DNA of 64,000 nucleotides, taken from NCBI GenBank assembly GCA_026394075.1, contig JAPKYX010000002.1, forward strand, positions 1-64,000, written 5' to 3'. The notes beneath the pieces were generated by a model. That model was not told the DNA's origin, ran no database searches, and saw only the letters and a program-made list of their open reading frames with translations. Numbering within the stretch: the first letter of the stretch is position 1; each line of letters opens with the position of its first letter. A program made the position numbers and the translations under genes. Source of the stretch: Acidobacteriota bacterium (GTDB lineage: Bacteria > Acidobacteriota > Terriglobia > Bryobacterales > Bryobacteraceae). Shown here one piece after another: positions 54,791 to 62,479 of this stretch.

Positions 54791-55173
54791 AACGGCCAAA
54801 TCCAAAGAAACCCGACAGCATCAAGGCCTTCGAGGCCGCTCTTGCCGGGGAACCCCGGCCGGCACGCTACCGCCTGCGCCTTTTCATTACCGGAACAACC
54901 CCCAAGTGCACTCGTGCGATCAAGAACATTCGAGCCATTTGTGAGGCGAATCTGCCGGGCGGCTACGACCTGGAAGTGATCGACATCTATCAACATCCGG
55001 AGCAAGCGGCGCCCGAACAGATCGTCGTCACGCCAACACTGGTGAAGAACTTACCGCTCCCCTCCCGAAGGATGATCGGAGACCTGTCCGACAATGAGCG
55101 GGTGTTGGCCGGGCTGGATATTGCCCGGCGTCCGCTACCGGTGGAGCCGACGGGGAACGAACATGGCGCTTAG
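54787..55173 (+). CDS. kaiB: KaiB-family protein (second copy)
   Basis: 128 residues; its ATG overlaps the stop of the first kaiB (ATGA). An N-terminal extension of about 28 residues precedes [20 protein letters not shown], followed by [20 protein letters not shown] and [20 protein letters not shown]. It is diverged from the first copy (conserved core but many substitutions), so the duplication is old and the two may have distinct partners or states. It overlaps the histidine kinase gene by 11 bp. Confidence 0.9.
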   Translation: MKRPNPKKPDSIKAFEAALAGEPRPARYRLRLFITGTTPKCTRAIKNIRAICEANLPGGYDLEVIDIYQHPEQAAPEQIVVTPTLVKNLPLPSRRMIGDLSDNERVLAGLDIARRPLPVEPTGNEHGA

Positions 55174-56782
55174 CCGGACGGCTGAAACACGCCAGGATCT
55201 CCTGGACCGCAATCGGGAGCTGCAGGCGCGCCTGGATGAAGCCGAAGAAACGCTCCGCGCACTGAGAAACGGCGAGGTGGACGCGATCATCGCCGCCGGT
55301 CCGGAGGGCGACCAGGTCTATACGCTGAAGGGCGCGGATGAAGCCTACCGGATCATGGTCGAGGAGATGGGCGAAGGTGCCATCACTGTTTCGCTTGACG
55401 GGCTGATTCTCTTCTCCAACGCCCACTTTGCCGCCATGCTCCGCCGGCCGCTGGAACAGGTGATTGGCGCGCGCATCGAAGAGTTCTTCGCCCCGGAAGA
55501 TGCCGACGTCGTCTCCACTCTCCTCTACAGTTCGGGCAGAAGGAAAGCCGAAGTCCATTTAAGAACCGACGATGCCGTCTCCATACCGGTCTACCTGTCG
55601 ATGCAGAATGTGCTTCTGAATGGAATCGGCTGTCTGTGCGTCATTGTCACCGATTTGAGCGATCAGAAGCGCTATGCGGAAATCGCCGCCGTCCTGGAGG
55701 CGGTCCCGGTGGGCGTCTTCATTGCGCAGGATGTGGAGTGTCGAAGCATTGTGGGCAATCGCGCGGCCTATGAGCTGTTGCGGGTGCCGCACGCCGGCAA
55801 TGTTTCAAGGTCGGCGCTTGAACTCCAACAGCCCACCAACTGGCGCGAAGTCAAAGACGGCCGGGACATCCCGCCCGGGGAACTGCCCATGCAGACCGCT
55901 GCCCGCACCGGGAAGCCCGTGCGGGACTACGAATTTGACGTACTGTTCGACGACGGCCTGAATCGATGCTGGCTCGGCAATGCCGTGCCTCTTTTCAATG
56001 ATGCCGGCCGGTCACGCGGCGCGGTGGGTGCCTTCATCGACATCACCGAGCGCCGGCAGACGGCGGAAGCGCTGGAGGCAGCCAATGCTGAACTCCGGAC
56101 CTTCGGCCATGCGCTTACGCACGATCTTCGCGAACCGCTCAGCCTGGTCGTGAAATTGACCAAGTTAGTCGCTGAGGAGTACCGGGGCCGGCTGGGGAAA
56201 GATGCGGAGCAACATATCTCCGATTCCGTCGAGGGTGCTCAAAGAATCGAGGCCCTACTGAAGGCGCTGCTGGATTACTGGAGCGTGACGCAGCGCAACG
56301 GAACCCATCTATCGCCGGTAGACTTCAACCAGGTGCTGTCACGCACCCTGCAACACCTTGAAGTACCGATTCAGCAAAGCGGTGCGAAAGTGACGTCTGG
56401 TACGTTGCCGACCCTGGTGGCCGATGAACTGGCACTGGAGCAGGTTTTCCGGACCCTGCTGGGCAATGCGATCCAGTTCAGAGGCGAAGCCGCGCCCTGT
56501 ATCCACATCACTGCCGAGAGCACCTTTGACCGCTGGCTATTCTCGGTGCGGGACAACGGCATCGGCATTGACTCAAAGAATTTTGAGCAGGTCTTCGGCA
56601 TGTTCAATCGTCTCCACCGAAACGAAATCCCCGGCACGGGCATCGGGCTGGCACTTTGCAAGAAGATCGTAGAACGCCACGGTGGACGTATCTGGGTCGA
56701 GTCGGCCGCGGGAATGGGTGCAGCCTTCAGATTCACCCTTCCAGCTTCCCTGGCCTCTCCCCCAGCAATTCTCGCCCCCTAA
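55163..56782 (+). CDS. PAS-domain sensor histidine kinase of the kai operon
   Basis: 539 residues from the ATG at 55163. An N-terminal coiled coil (ETRQDLLDRNRELQARLDEA) is followed by a PAS domain (about 50-165, EGAITVSLDGLILFSNAHFA), a second PAS-like domain (about 170-300, AAVLEAVPVGVFIAQDVECR), HisKA with His in ALTHDLREPLSLV, and HATPase with DNGIGIDSKNFEQVF and GTGIGLALCKKIVERHGG. No TMs, so cytosolic. It resembles SasA-type output kinases in position, though SasA has a KaiB-like sensor rather than PAS. No response regulator gene follows. Confidence 0.92.
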   Translation: MALSRTAETRQDLLDRNRELQARLDEAEETLRALRNGEVDAIIAAGPEGDQVYTLKGADEAYRIMVEEMGEGAITVSLDGLILFSNAHFAAMLRRPLEQVIGARIEEFFAPEDADVVSTLLYSSGRRKAEVHLRTDDAVSIPVYLSMQNVLLNGIGCLCVIVTDLSDQKRYAEIAAVLEAVPVGVFIAQDVECRSIVGNRAAYELLRVPHAGNVSRSALELQQPTNWREVKDGRDIPPGELPMQTAARTGKPVRDYEFDVLFDDGLNRCWLGNAVPLFNDAGRSRGAVGAFIDITERRQTAEALEAANAELRTFGHALTHDLREPLSLVVKLTKLVAEEYRGRLGKDAEQHISDSVEGAQRIEALLKALLDYWSVTQRNGTHLSPVDFNQVLSRTLQHLEVPIQQSGAKVTSGTLPTLVADELALEQVFRTLLGNAIQFRGEAAPCIHITAESTFDRWLFSVRDNGIGIDSKNFEQVFGMFNRLHRNEIPGTGIGLALCKKIVERHGGRIWVESAAGMGAAFRFTLPASLASPPAILAP

Positions 56783-56836
56783 GCGAGGACAAGACTCGGT
56801 TGGCAGGCAAGAATTCCTGGCCTCGCCCCAATCGAT

Positions 56837-56959
56837 CACGCCCGCATCGCCACCAACCACGGCACCATCCCGCTGGACATGATGATGGTGTGGGTGAAAA
56901 TGGGCAAGGACTGGAAGCTCACCTCCCGCCACACGGCCCTCATCCCACCGGGGCAGTAG
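56837..56959 (+). pseudogene. 3' fragment of the DUF4440-like gene (partial copy of 51781-52173)
   Basis: The DNA encodes, without a start, HARIATNHGTIPLDMM and VWVKMGKDWKLTSRHTALIP, ending PPGQ and TAG. Compared with the intact gene the last 90 coding bases (56867-56956) match 52081-52170 at 86 positions, preceded by a more diverged stretch that lacks 9 bases (in frame). The 5' two-thirds are absent. Together the two copies form a direct repeat around the kai operon. Confidence 0.75.
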
Positions 56960-57268
56960 CGTGATGATGTAGCTTCGCGCCGTCGTTTCGATACGTACTC
57001 GTTGAAGAGTGCTTAGCTCAGCGACGACGCATAGCCAAGACAATCAACAGCCTTGGCGCGCGACACTGGCTGGATCAGCACAAGAGGTCGGAGGAGCAAC
57101 AGTACGTACTCACCGTGCCGCCAATTTTCGGGCAAACTGGAGGCAGGGAGCCCTATTGAAACGGAGGGGCCTCCCTCACTTCTGCTCGTGGCGCAGGAGG
57201 CAGCTCGCGAAACCCAATCAGGCATGTTCGACCGCCAGCTGTAGCATAGTGCGTAGGGCGTGTATGCA
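56960..57268. other. gap with no recognisable gene
   Basis: 309 bp between the DUF4440 fragment and the HEPN-like gene. A short frame 57053-57244 (63 codons) is open but has no family features. Composition becomes visibly less GC-rich toward the right end, marking a probable transfer boundary. Confidence 0.4.
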
Positions 57269-58432
57269 ATGGTAAACAGGTCAACCACTTATCGTAGGGC
57301 CGACTTCGACAATGGGACAGGAGCAGGTTGGATTGAGGGGGAACCTGGTCAATGCCCCAAGTGTGGCGTGCAGCTCGAAGATCGAGATGTCGAATACGAA
57401 TCTCACAGCTCGGGAGGCAACCGCTACCGAAAGTTGATTCCTGGGGATTGGTGTCCAAATTGCTCTACAGTCTTCGTGCACCGGATGTTCGTTGACGCAC
57501 TCGATCAGTGGCTTGCGGGTGTTCCACACGACCTCCATATCATTCCGGAAGTAGGCATCCAAACGTCCGCTTTGGTGGAAGTTTTTGTGAGCGCGTTGGA
57601 CGAGCACGGCTACGCAAGTTCTGAATACAAGATCGAGAGTGAGGCGATTCCCGGCCTACGAGTAGAGGTCGGGTCACCGAGCGTGCTTTTCACAGGGTGC
57701 TTGGAAGAGATCACCTCATTTGGCACGAGCGACTATGGGCATGACTTGAGCCAAACGCTACGCATCTATCCGGGTCCTCCTTACAGTCCTGAGCAGCGTC
57801 GAGAAATTCAGCTCTTGATATCTCGCCTATCCTTATCGACGAGAGCCATTTTTCGCTTTTGGTCCGTCAACTTTGAGCCCGCTAGCTTTGAAGAGATAAG
57901 TCCGTTGCGGAACCTCCGCCAGTCCCTTGAATCTTCTCTGTTCGATGAAGACCGGATATGCCTTGCATTGGCAAATGACATCGCTGCGGATGATCCTGGG
58001 TCCAACAAATTCGTGAATGCCTTCCGTTTGCTGGAGACAGTCACAAGAAGAGTTCTAGAAGAACGAATTCGCGCCGTTCGGTTCGACAGCAGCCTAGATC
58101 AACGGTCTTTTCTCGATATTGTCCGCGTCTTGCAGTCAGATCTGAAGACCCGCCTCCGCGAAGCGCTCAAATGGAAGCAGAAGGAGTATACGCCAATACT
58201 GATGAAGGCATGCAGAGTCTTTGAGCCGGGACGAGCATACAACCCGGATGAGGCTCTCGACCAATTGGTGAAGTTCAGAAATCAGTCCGTACATGGCCCT
58301 GCGGGTTCGGGCGAAGCAATTCTGTTCCCTTGGGAAATGCGCCCCTTGGGAAAACTTACAGAGGTGGTTCTTGAGCTCGCTGGCTTTCTCATCCAAGAAG
58401 AAGCGTCAACCGGAGCTTGTGAGCGCACTTAA
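57269..58432 (+). CDS. zinc-ribbon protein with HEPN-like C-terminal domain, function unknown
   Basis: 387 residues from the ATG at 57269; a GTG three codons earlier is possible. The N-terminus has two CxxC pairs, CPKC (C29, C32) and CPNC (C62, C65), a zinc ribbon. A middle domain (about 80-200) is mixed alpha/beta. The C-terminal 180 residues are almost all helical and end with KFRNQSVHGPAG: R337-N-x3-H342 matches the RN-x3-H form of the HEPN RNase motif (R-x4-6-H with a polar residue after Arg). Codon usage is more AT-rich than the surroundings. It may be a toxin or defence RNase; the adjacent hicBA supports an accessory setting. Family not recognised. Confidence 0.7.
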   Translation: MVNRSTTYRRADFDNGTGAGWIEGEPGQCPKCGVQLEDRDVEYESHSSGGNRYRKLIPGDWCPNCSTVFVHRMFVDALDQWLAGVPHDLHIIPEVGIQTSALVEVFVSALDEHGYASSEYKIESEAIPGLRVEVGSPSVLFTGCLEEITSFGTSDYGHDLSQTLRIYPGPPYSPEQRREIQLLISRLSLSTRAIFRFWSVNFEPASFEEISPLRNLRQSLESSLFDEDRICLALANDIAADDPGSNKFVNAFRLLETVTRRVLEERIRAVRFDSSLDQRSFLDIVRVLQSDLKTRLREALKWKQKEYTPILMKACRVFEPGRAYNPDEALDQLVKFRNQSVHGPAGSGEAILFPWEMRPLGKLTEVVLELAGFLIQEEASTGACERT

Positions 58433-58812
58433 CAGATACGGTGCCTGTGGCCACGAAGCATGGGCACCTGGAGGCTCCAGCTGGCGCTTGGGCACAGGTT
58501 GCTCCCGCTGGAGCACCGTTACCGTTCGCCGCCGTCCCAGTCAATCAGATCGGCGGCTGATCCCGATGGGAGGTGGATTTCTGGGCAGCCTTCCAGCGGG
58601 TCACCAGCCTCCTGGGGTGGAGTGATCACACGGGCGGCGATTGGCTGGTCAAGCTGGTTCATCGTGCTTGGCTGCGCGGCTGACATGGTCTCGGAAGTAG
58701 CGAGGCCATCCTCCATGCCCCATTCTAGCCAGATGTATCTACAAGCGGGACCAGGAACTCGCCAAGAGTTGCTTCGCCAGCCATCTTGAGCGGCCTTGGA
58801 TAGTATAGATAC
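58433..58812. other. gap upstream of hicBA
   Basis: 380 bp. A minus-strand open frame (58519-58716) has no recognisable features. GGTTGCTCC / GGAGCACC near 58496-58516 forms a loose dyad that may terminate the upstream gene. The right end carries the inverted repeats described for hicBA. Confidence 0.4.
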
Positions 58813-58814
58813 AT
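58733..58814. promoter_or_regulatory. paired inverted 9-mers upstream of hicBA
   Basis: ATGTATCTA (58733-58741) and its exact reverse complement TAGATACAT (58806-58814) lie 64 bases apart; the second overlaps the hicB start codon. TAGTAT (58801-58806) could be the -10 box of a leaderless transcript. Two half-sites bound by a HicB oligomer is a plausible autoregulatory arrangement. Confidence 0.4.
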
Positions 58815-59016
58815 GCGGCTGCTGATCACACTGGAACGGGACGAAACGGGGATGATCGTGGCGGAGTGTCCGTCCTTGCCGGGATGTATTTCGCAGGGAG
58901 AAACCGAAGCCTCGGCCATCGAGAATGTACGCGAGGCTATCCAGGGCTGCTTGGCGGCCCGCCGAGCCAATAACCTGCCCTTGGCCATAGAGGTCCGCGA
59001 AGTGGAAGTGGCGTAG
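58813..59016 (+). CDS. hicB: HicB-type antitoxin (short form)
   Basis: 67 residues. MRLLITLERDETGMIVAECP, SLPGCISQGETEASAIENVR and EAIQGCLAA give the partial RNase H-like HicB fold (E-x2-LPGC-x-SQGET). The usual C-terminal DNA-binding domain is absent, as in the short HicB group. Its stop shares a G with the hicA start. Confidence 0.92.
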   Translation: MRLLITLERDETGMIVAECPSLPGCISQGETEASAIENVREAIQGCLAARRANNLPLAIEVREVEVA

Positions 59017-59234
59017 TGTCTTTGCCCGTCATCTCCGGCGAGCGGGCGGTGCGGGCGTTCCTTAAAGCCGGTTGGACACGGGATCGTCAAGTGGGCAGCC
59101 ATGTCATCTTGATCAAGCCCGGCCACCCCGCGGTTTTGTCAGTTCCTCTCCACCGCGAAGTTGCCCCAGGTACTTTGCGGGCGCTGATTCGCGTGTCAGG
59201 GATGTCGGTCCAGCAGTTTCAGGACATGCTCTAG
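59016..59234 (+). CDS. hicA: HicA-type mRNA interferase toxin
   Basis: 72 residues with a GTG start within the hicB stop (TAGTG). Double-stranded-RNA-binding-like fold with catalytic His in GSHVILIKPGHP and the family motifs FLKAGWTRDRQ, VPLHREVAPGTLRALIR. Cleaves mRNA/tmRNA when free of HicB. Confidence 0.93.
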   Translation: MSLPVISGERAVRAFLKAGWTRDRQVGSHVILIKPGHPAVLSVPLHREVAPGTLRALIRVSGMSVQQFQDML

Positions 59235-59279
59235 CGGCGGGCTGGCAAGATCGCCCGCCCGAATGACGGCCCTCAGCCC

Positions 59280-60023
59280 CTACCCCCGCACGTCAATATG
59301 CCCGCGCCGGAAGCTGACGCGGATGCGGCCGTGGACGGGTTGACCAAAAGCAGTGGCCGGGCGGAATTCGCTGAAGAGCATTAGGTTGGTCATGGCTCCC
59401 CGCATCTTGGGGTCTTGGGCGCTGCCACCGCCGACGATCCGGTAGTCCAGCACGCGGCCTTCGTCACCGACCATCAGTTCGACAATCAGGTCGTCGTCGG
59501 AGAACTCAATCGGCACCATGCTCTTAAACGTCGCCTCGGTGTAGAGCACGGTGGGCACGTCATCTTCCAGCGAATGGCCGCGCAGAGGGTAGGACGAGAC
59601 GATCATGCTGAACAGCAGCGAGGACGTCATCAAGCCACCCGCGAACGGCAGTGCGATCGGCCGCCACAGGTTGTTGAACCACAGCTTCAGGTCCGTGATG
59701 ACGCTGGCGTAGGCTTGCGCCATGCCGCGCCAGCGGCGTTGACGGGCCAGTTCACGCGAGGCGATCACGCGCAGAGAGGTGGTGAGAGCCATCGGAACCC
59801 GCCGCGACGGCAAGGTCCGCAGGGCCGACTGCATGGACGCCGCGTGTTCCAGGCGCGCCGCACAATCCGGGCAGTCCGCCAGATGCCGCCGGATCCGGGT
59901 TGATGCCTCAACGTCCAGCAGGCCATCGACATAATCAAGCGCTTGGTGAAGCACCTCGCGGCAGGGTAATCCCACTGGAGCTTTCACGGGTTGCGACTCG
60001 AACTGGTGGCCGGTCTTTTTCAT
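59280..60023 (-). CDS. anti-sigma-type protein: zinc finger, TM, TonB-C-like domain
   Basis: 247 residues. Zinc-finger zf-HC2 part with H-x3-C-x2-C in RRHLADCPDCAARL (about 45-60), a central amphipathic region, one TM near 120-145 (IALPFAGGLMTSSLLFSMIV) and a periplasmic C-terminus (about 165-245) with VELMVGDEGRVLDYRIVGG and FSEFRPATAFGQPVHGRIRV, similar to the TonB C-terminal domain. It follows the ECF sigma factor by 14 bp and is the presumed cognate anti-sigma factor; the TonB-like domain may be the sensory part. Confidence 0.8.
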   Translation of the reverse strand: MKKTGHQFESQPVKAPVGLPCREVLHQALDYVDGLLDVEASTRIRRHLADCPDCAARLEHAASMQSALRTLPSRRVPMALTTSLRVIASRELARQRRWRGMAQAYASVITDLKLWFNNLWRPIALPFAGGLMTSSLLFSMIVSSYPLRGHSLEDDVPTVLYTEATFKSMVPIEFSDDDLIVELMVGDEGRVLDYRIVGGGSAQDPKMRGAMTNLMLFSEFRPATAFGQPVHGRIRVSFRRGHIDVRG

Positions 60024-60037
60024 GATTTTCCAACGCT

Positions 60038-60727
60038 CTAGGCCCGGCGCGGTTCCCCGGTTAGGGAGCGGCCTGGCGATTCCGCCAACACACGGCGCAA
60101 GGCTTCGCGGCCTCGCAGAATTCTCGATTTCACCGTGCCCAGGTTTACCTGCAACACATCGGCGATCTCTTCGTAGCTCAACTCTTCCAGATCCCGCAAA
60201 ATCACGGCCGCCCGGAAGACCGGGTTGATCTCCAGCAGCGCGGCTTCAATCCGCTGCTGCGTTTCACGGCTGGCGACGAGATCAAACGGCGATTCGCTGT
60301 GGTCCGCCAGCACGTCCTGATAGCTGAGTCCCTCATCAATGGGGGCATCCAGGCCCACCTGCTGACGCCGGTGGCGGCTGAACGCCCGGCGATGGTTATA
60401 CGCCTCGTTGACGGCGATCCGGTAAATCCAGGTCTTTAAGCTGGACTGATGGCGGAACAGGCTGATCTTGCGGAATACCTTCAGGAAGACTTCCTGCAAA
60501 ACGTCGGGCGCTTCGCCGGGATCGTCCAGCAAGCGATAAACCAGATTGTGGACCGGGTGCTGAAACTGCTGGATCAGGGCCTCAAACGCTTCTTCTGAAC
60601 CGTGGCGCAATCCTTCCGCCAGCCATTCGTCGGCAGTGGCAAAGCCACTGTCGCGCTCCAGACTTCCGGTGATCGGGTACCCTGGCGAATAATCGGCCAC
60701 GCTGGTTCTCTCACCGTATTTTGACAC
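60038..60727 (-). CDS. ECF-type RNA polymerase sigma factor
   Basis: 229 residues from GTG at 60727; GTG at 60700 is an alternative, and the open frame beyond 60752 overlaps the divergent gene and is not coding. Region 2: GSEEAFEALIQQFQHPVHNL, DVLQEVFLKVFRKI and LKTWIYRIAVNEAYNHRR. Region 4: AVILRDLEELSYEEIADVLQ and NLGTVKSRILRGREALRRVL. Group of ECF factors paired with zinc-containing anti-sigma proteins (RpoE-like). Divergent from the metallophosphoesterase with only 24 bp between. Confidence 0.9.
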   Translation of the reverse strand: MSKYGERTSVADYSPGYPITGSLERDSGFATADEWLAEGLRHGSEEAFEALIQQFQHPVHNLVYRLLDDPGEAPDVLQEVFLKVFRKISLFRHQSSLKTWIYRIAVNEAYNHRRAFSRHRRQQVGLDAPIDEGLSYQDVLADHSESPFDLVASRETQQRIEAALLEINPVFRAAVILRDLEELSYEEIADVLQVNLGTVKSRILRGREALRRVLAESPGRSLTGEPRRA

Positions 60728-60751
60728 CAATGGGCGACAATAAGTTCCACC

Positions 60752-61519
60752 ATGGTTTTCGTCCAGATCACTGACCCCCAGTTCGGCATGCATACCGGCG
60801 ACAAGGAGTTCGCCCAGGAGACCGCCAACTTCGAATTCGCCGTCGCCACGGTGAACCGCTGGAAGCCCGATTTCGTCATCATCACCGGCGATCTGGTGAA
60901 CAAACCCGGCGACCCGGCGCAGATCGCGGAGTATCTCCGCATCAAGAAGTTGATCGCGGGCAGCATCCCGGTCTACGACCTGCCGGGCAATCACGATATC
61001 GGCAACGCGCCCACGCCCGAGACGCTGGCCTTTTACCGCAAGACGTTCGGGCGGGACTGGTATTCCTTCCGCCTAGGCGAATTCGCCGGGGTGGTGATCA
61101 ACACGACGATCATCCACACGCCGGGCGCGGTGGCGGCTGAGGTGGCGAAGCAGCGCGCGTGGCTCGACACGGAACTGGCTAGTTTGCGCGCCGCCGGTGC
61201 CAAGCCGATCGTGCTGTTCCAGCATCATCCGTGGTTCACGATGAAGGTAGCGGAGCCGGATGGCTACTTCAATCTGCCGCTGGCCGTGCGTGAGGACTAC
61301 ATGGCGCTGCTGCGGAAGTACGGCGTCAAGCAAGCCTTCGCCGGACACACGCATCGAGGCTACCGCACCGAGGATGCGGGCATCGAGATGGTGGTGAACG
61401 GCCCGGTCGGCATGCCGCTCAGCCCGGAAGGCTCCGGCGTGAGAGTGTGCGTGGTGAAGGGCGACCGCGTGGAGCACACCTTCCACCCCCTGCACCGGCT
61501 GCCGAACCAGATCAGATAG
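60752..61519 (+). CDS. calcineurin-like metallophosphoesterase
   Basis: 255 residues. Metal-binding motifs in order: QITDPQFGMHTGD (D8), FVIITGDLVN, LPGNHDIGN, FQHHPWFT and AGHTHRGY; together they form the di-metal site. No signal peptide seen, so cytosolic. Similar to CpdA/Icc-like and purple-acid-phosphatase-like bacterial enzymes; substrate unknown. Confidence 0.92.
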   Translation: MVFVQITDPQFGMHTGDKEFAQETANFEFAVATVNRWKPDFVIITGDLVNKPGDPAQIAEYLRIKKLIAGSIPVYDLPGNHDIGNAPTPETLAFYRKTFGRDWYSFRLGEFAGVVINTTIIHTPGAVAAEVAKQRAWLDTELASLRAAGAKPIVLFQHHPWFTMKVAEPDGYFNLPLAVREDYMALLRKYGVKQAFAGHTHRGYRTEDAGIEMVVNGPVGMPLSPEGSGVRVCVVKGDRVEHTFHPLHRLPNQIR

Positions 61520-61534
61520 GCCGTCAGATCAGAC

Positions 61535-61622
61535 CATGGGGCTTGTTTCGGGTCCAGCCCCATGCGTGAGCTTGGGGCTTCTGCCGGGTCCAGGAGAAAG
61601 CCCCAAGCTGACGCATGGGGCT
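61535..61622. repeat. REP-like inverted pair / terminator, copy 2
   Basis: Units at 61556-61579 and 61599-61622, 24 bases each, inverted, with a 19-base spacer as in copy 1 at 39951-40017; unit 1 differs from copy 1 by one base. An extra half unit, CATGGGGCT (61535-61543), pairs with AGCCCCATG (61556-61564). It lies between convergent genes. Confidence 0.8.
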
Positions 61623-61638
61623 AGACAAAATCCCGGGG

Positions 61639-62385
61639 CTAGAAGCTCCGCACGCCCATCGACACCACATCATCGACAGCCATCGTCTCTTTCACGACGA
61701 ACGCTTCACCATACTTGGCGCCGATGAGGCCGCCGTAGTAGCGGGCGACGGCGGCCAGGCGGTCGCGGATCTCGGTCGCGGCCGGAAACAGCTCCGGCGC
61801 TTCGCTCGAGGGACCGTACTGTGACTGGTAGCTCAGCAGCGCGTCCATGCGCCGGTCGAACTCGCGCGTGATGTCGACCACAAAGCTGGGGGTGACGTTG
61901 GCGTACTGCGCGGCGTAGATCACTTTGCCCGGCCGGTGCGGCGGCAGGTTGTCGTCCAGCTTGGCTAGACCAGCCAGAAAGCAGGCCTCATAGCAGAGCG
62001 TCGAGGCGTTGTAGTGATCCGGGTGGCGGGCTTCCCAATAGGGAATAATCACCACCCGCGGGCGCAGACGGCGGATCTCACCGGCGAGCGTCATGCGGCC
62101 GGGGAGGGAGTTTTCCAGGCGCGCGTCCGGTAGAGCCATGTTGCCGCGCCACGTCAATTGCAGATGCTTGGCGGCGACGTCGCCTTCTTCCATCCGCTGT
62201 TCCGGCGTGCCGCGCGTGCCCATTTCGCCCTGCGTTAAGTCGAGCGCGCCGGTGCGGTAGCCCTTTTCGGCCATCTTCAGCAGCGTGCCGCCACAGGTCT
62301 GTTCAATGTTGCTGGGATGCGCGGCGATAGCCAGGACGTCAACGGCCGGCAGGTCTTCAGAGTAGATGGTGGGGAGTCGCCACAT
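61639..62385 (-). CDS. LmbE/PIG-L-family deacetylase (BshB1-like) with altered active site
   Basis: 248 residues. The family fold is complete: VDVLAIAAHPSNIEQTCGGT, then GYRTGALDLTQGEMGTRGTP, LRPRVVIIPYWEARHPDHYN and C-terminal helices. The usual AHPDDxE motif reads AHPSNIE here: the catalytic Asp is Ser25 and the zinc-ligand Asp is Asn26, while H23 and the distal HPDH are kept. BshB1 deacetylates GlcNAc-malate in bacillithiol synthesis; this protein may be inactive, altered in metal or substrate use, or a different enzyme. Confidence 0.85.
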   Translation of the reverse strand: MWRLPTIYSEDLPAVDVLAIAAHPSNIEQTCGGTLLKMAEKGYRTGALDLTQGEMGTRGTPEQRMEEGDVAAKHLQLTWRGNMALPDARLENSLPGRMTLAGEIRRLRPRVVIIPYWEARHPDHYNASTLCYEACFLAGLAKLDDNLPPHRPGKVIYAAQYANVTPSFVVDITREFDRRMDALLSYQSQYGPSSEAPELFPAATEIRDRLAAVARYYGGLIGAKYGEAFVVKETMAVDDVVSMGVRSF

Positions 62386-62479
62386 AGTTTGCTTCGTTCA
62401 GATTCCCCGGCTAAAGCCGCGGATCTTCTATTGTCGCGCTTTCCCGCTTGGCCGCGCTCTCCAGCAGCCGGCTGGAGAA

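Noticed and set aside
57053-57244. 63-codon frame before the HEPN-like gene
   Set aside because: No ribosome-binding site, no recognised domain, and composition changes within it; kept only as part of the gap description.
58519-58716. 65-codon minus-strand frame in the gap before hicBA
   Set aside because: No start signal or family resemblance; probably chance.
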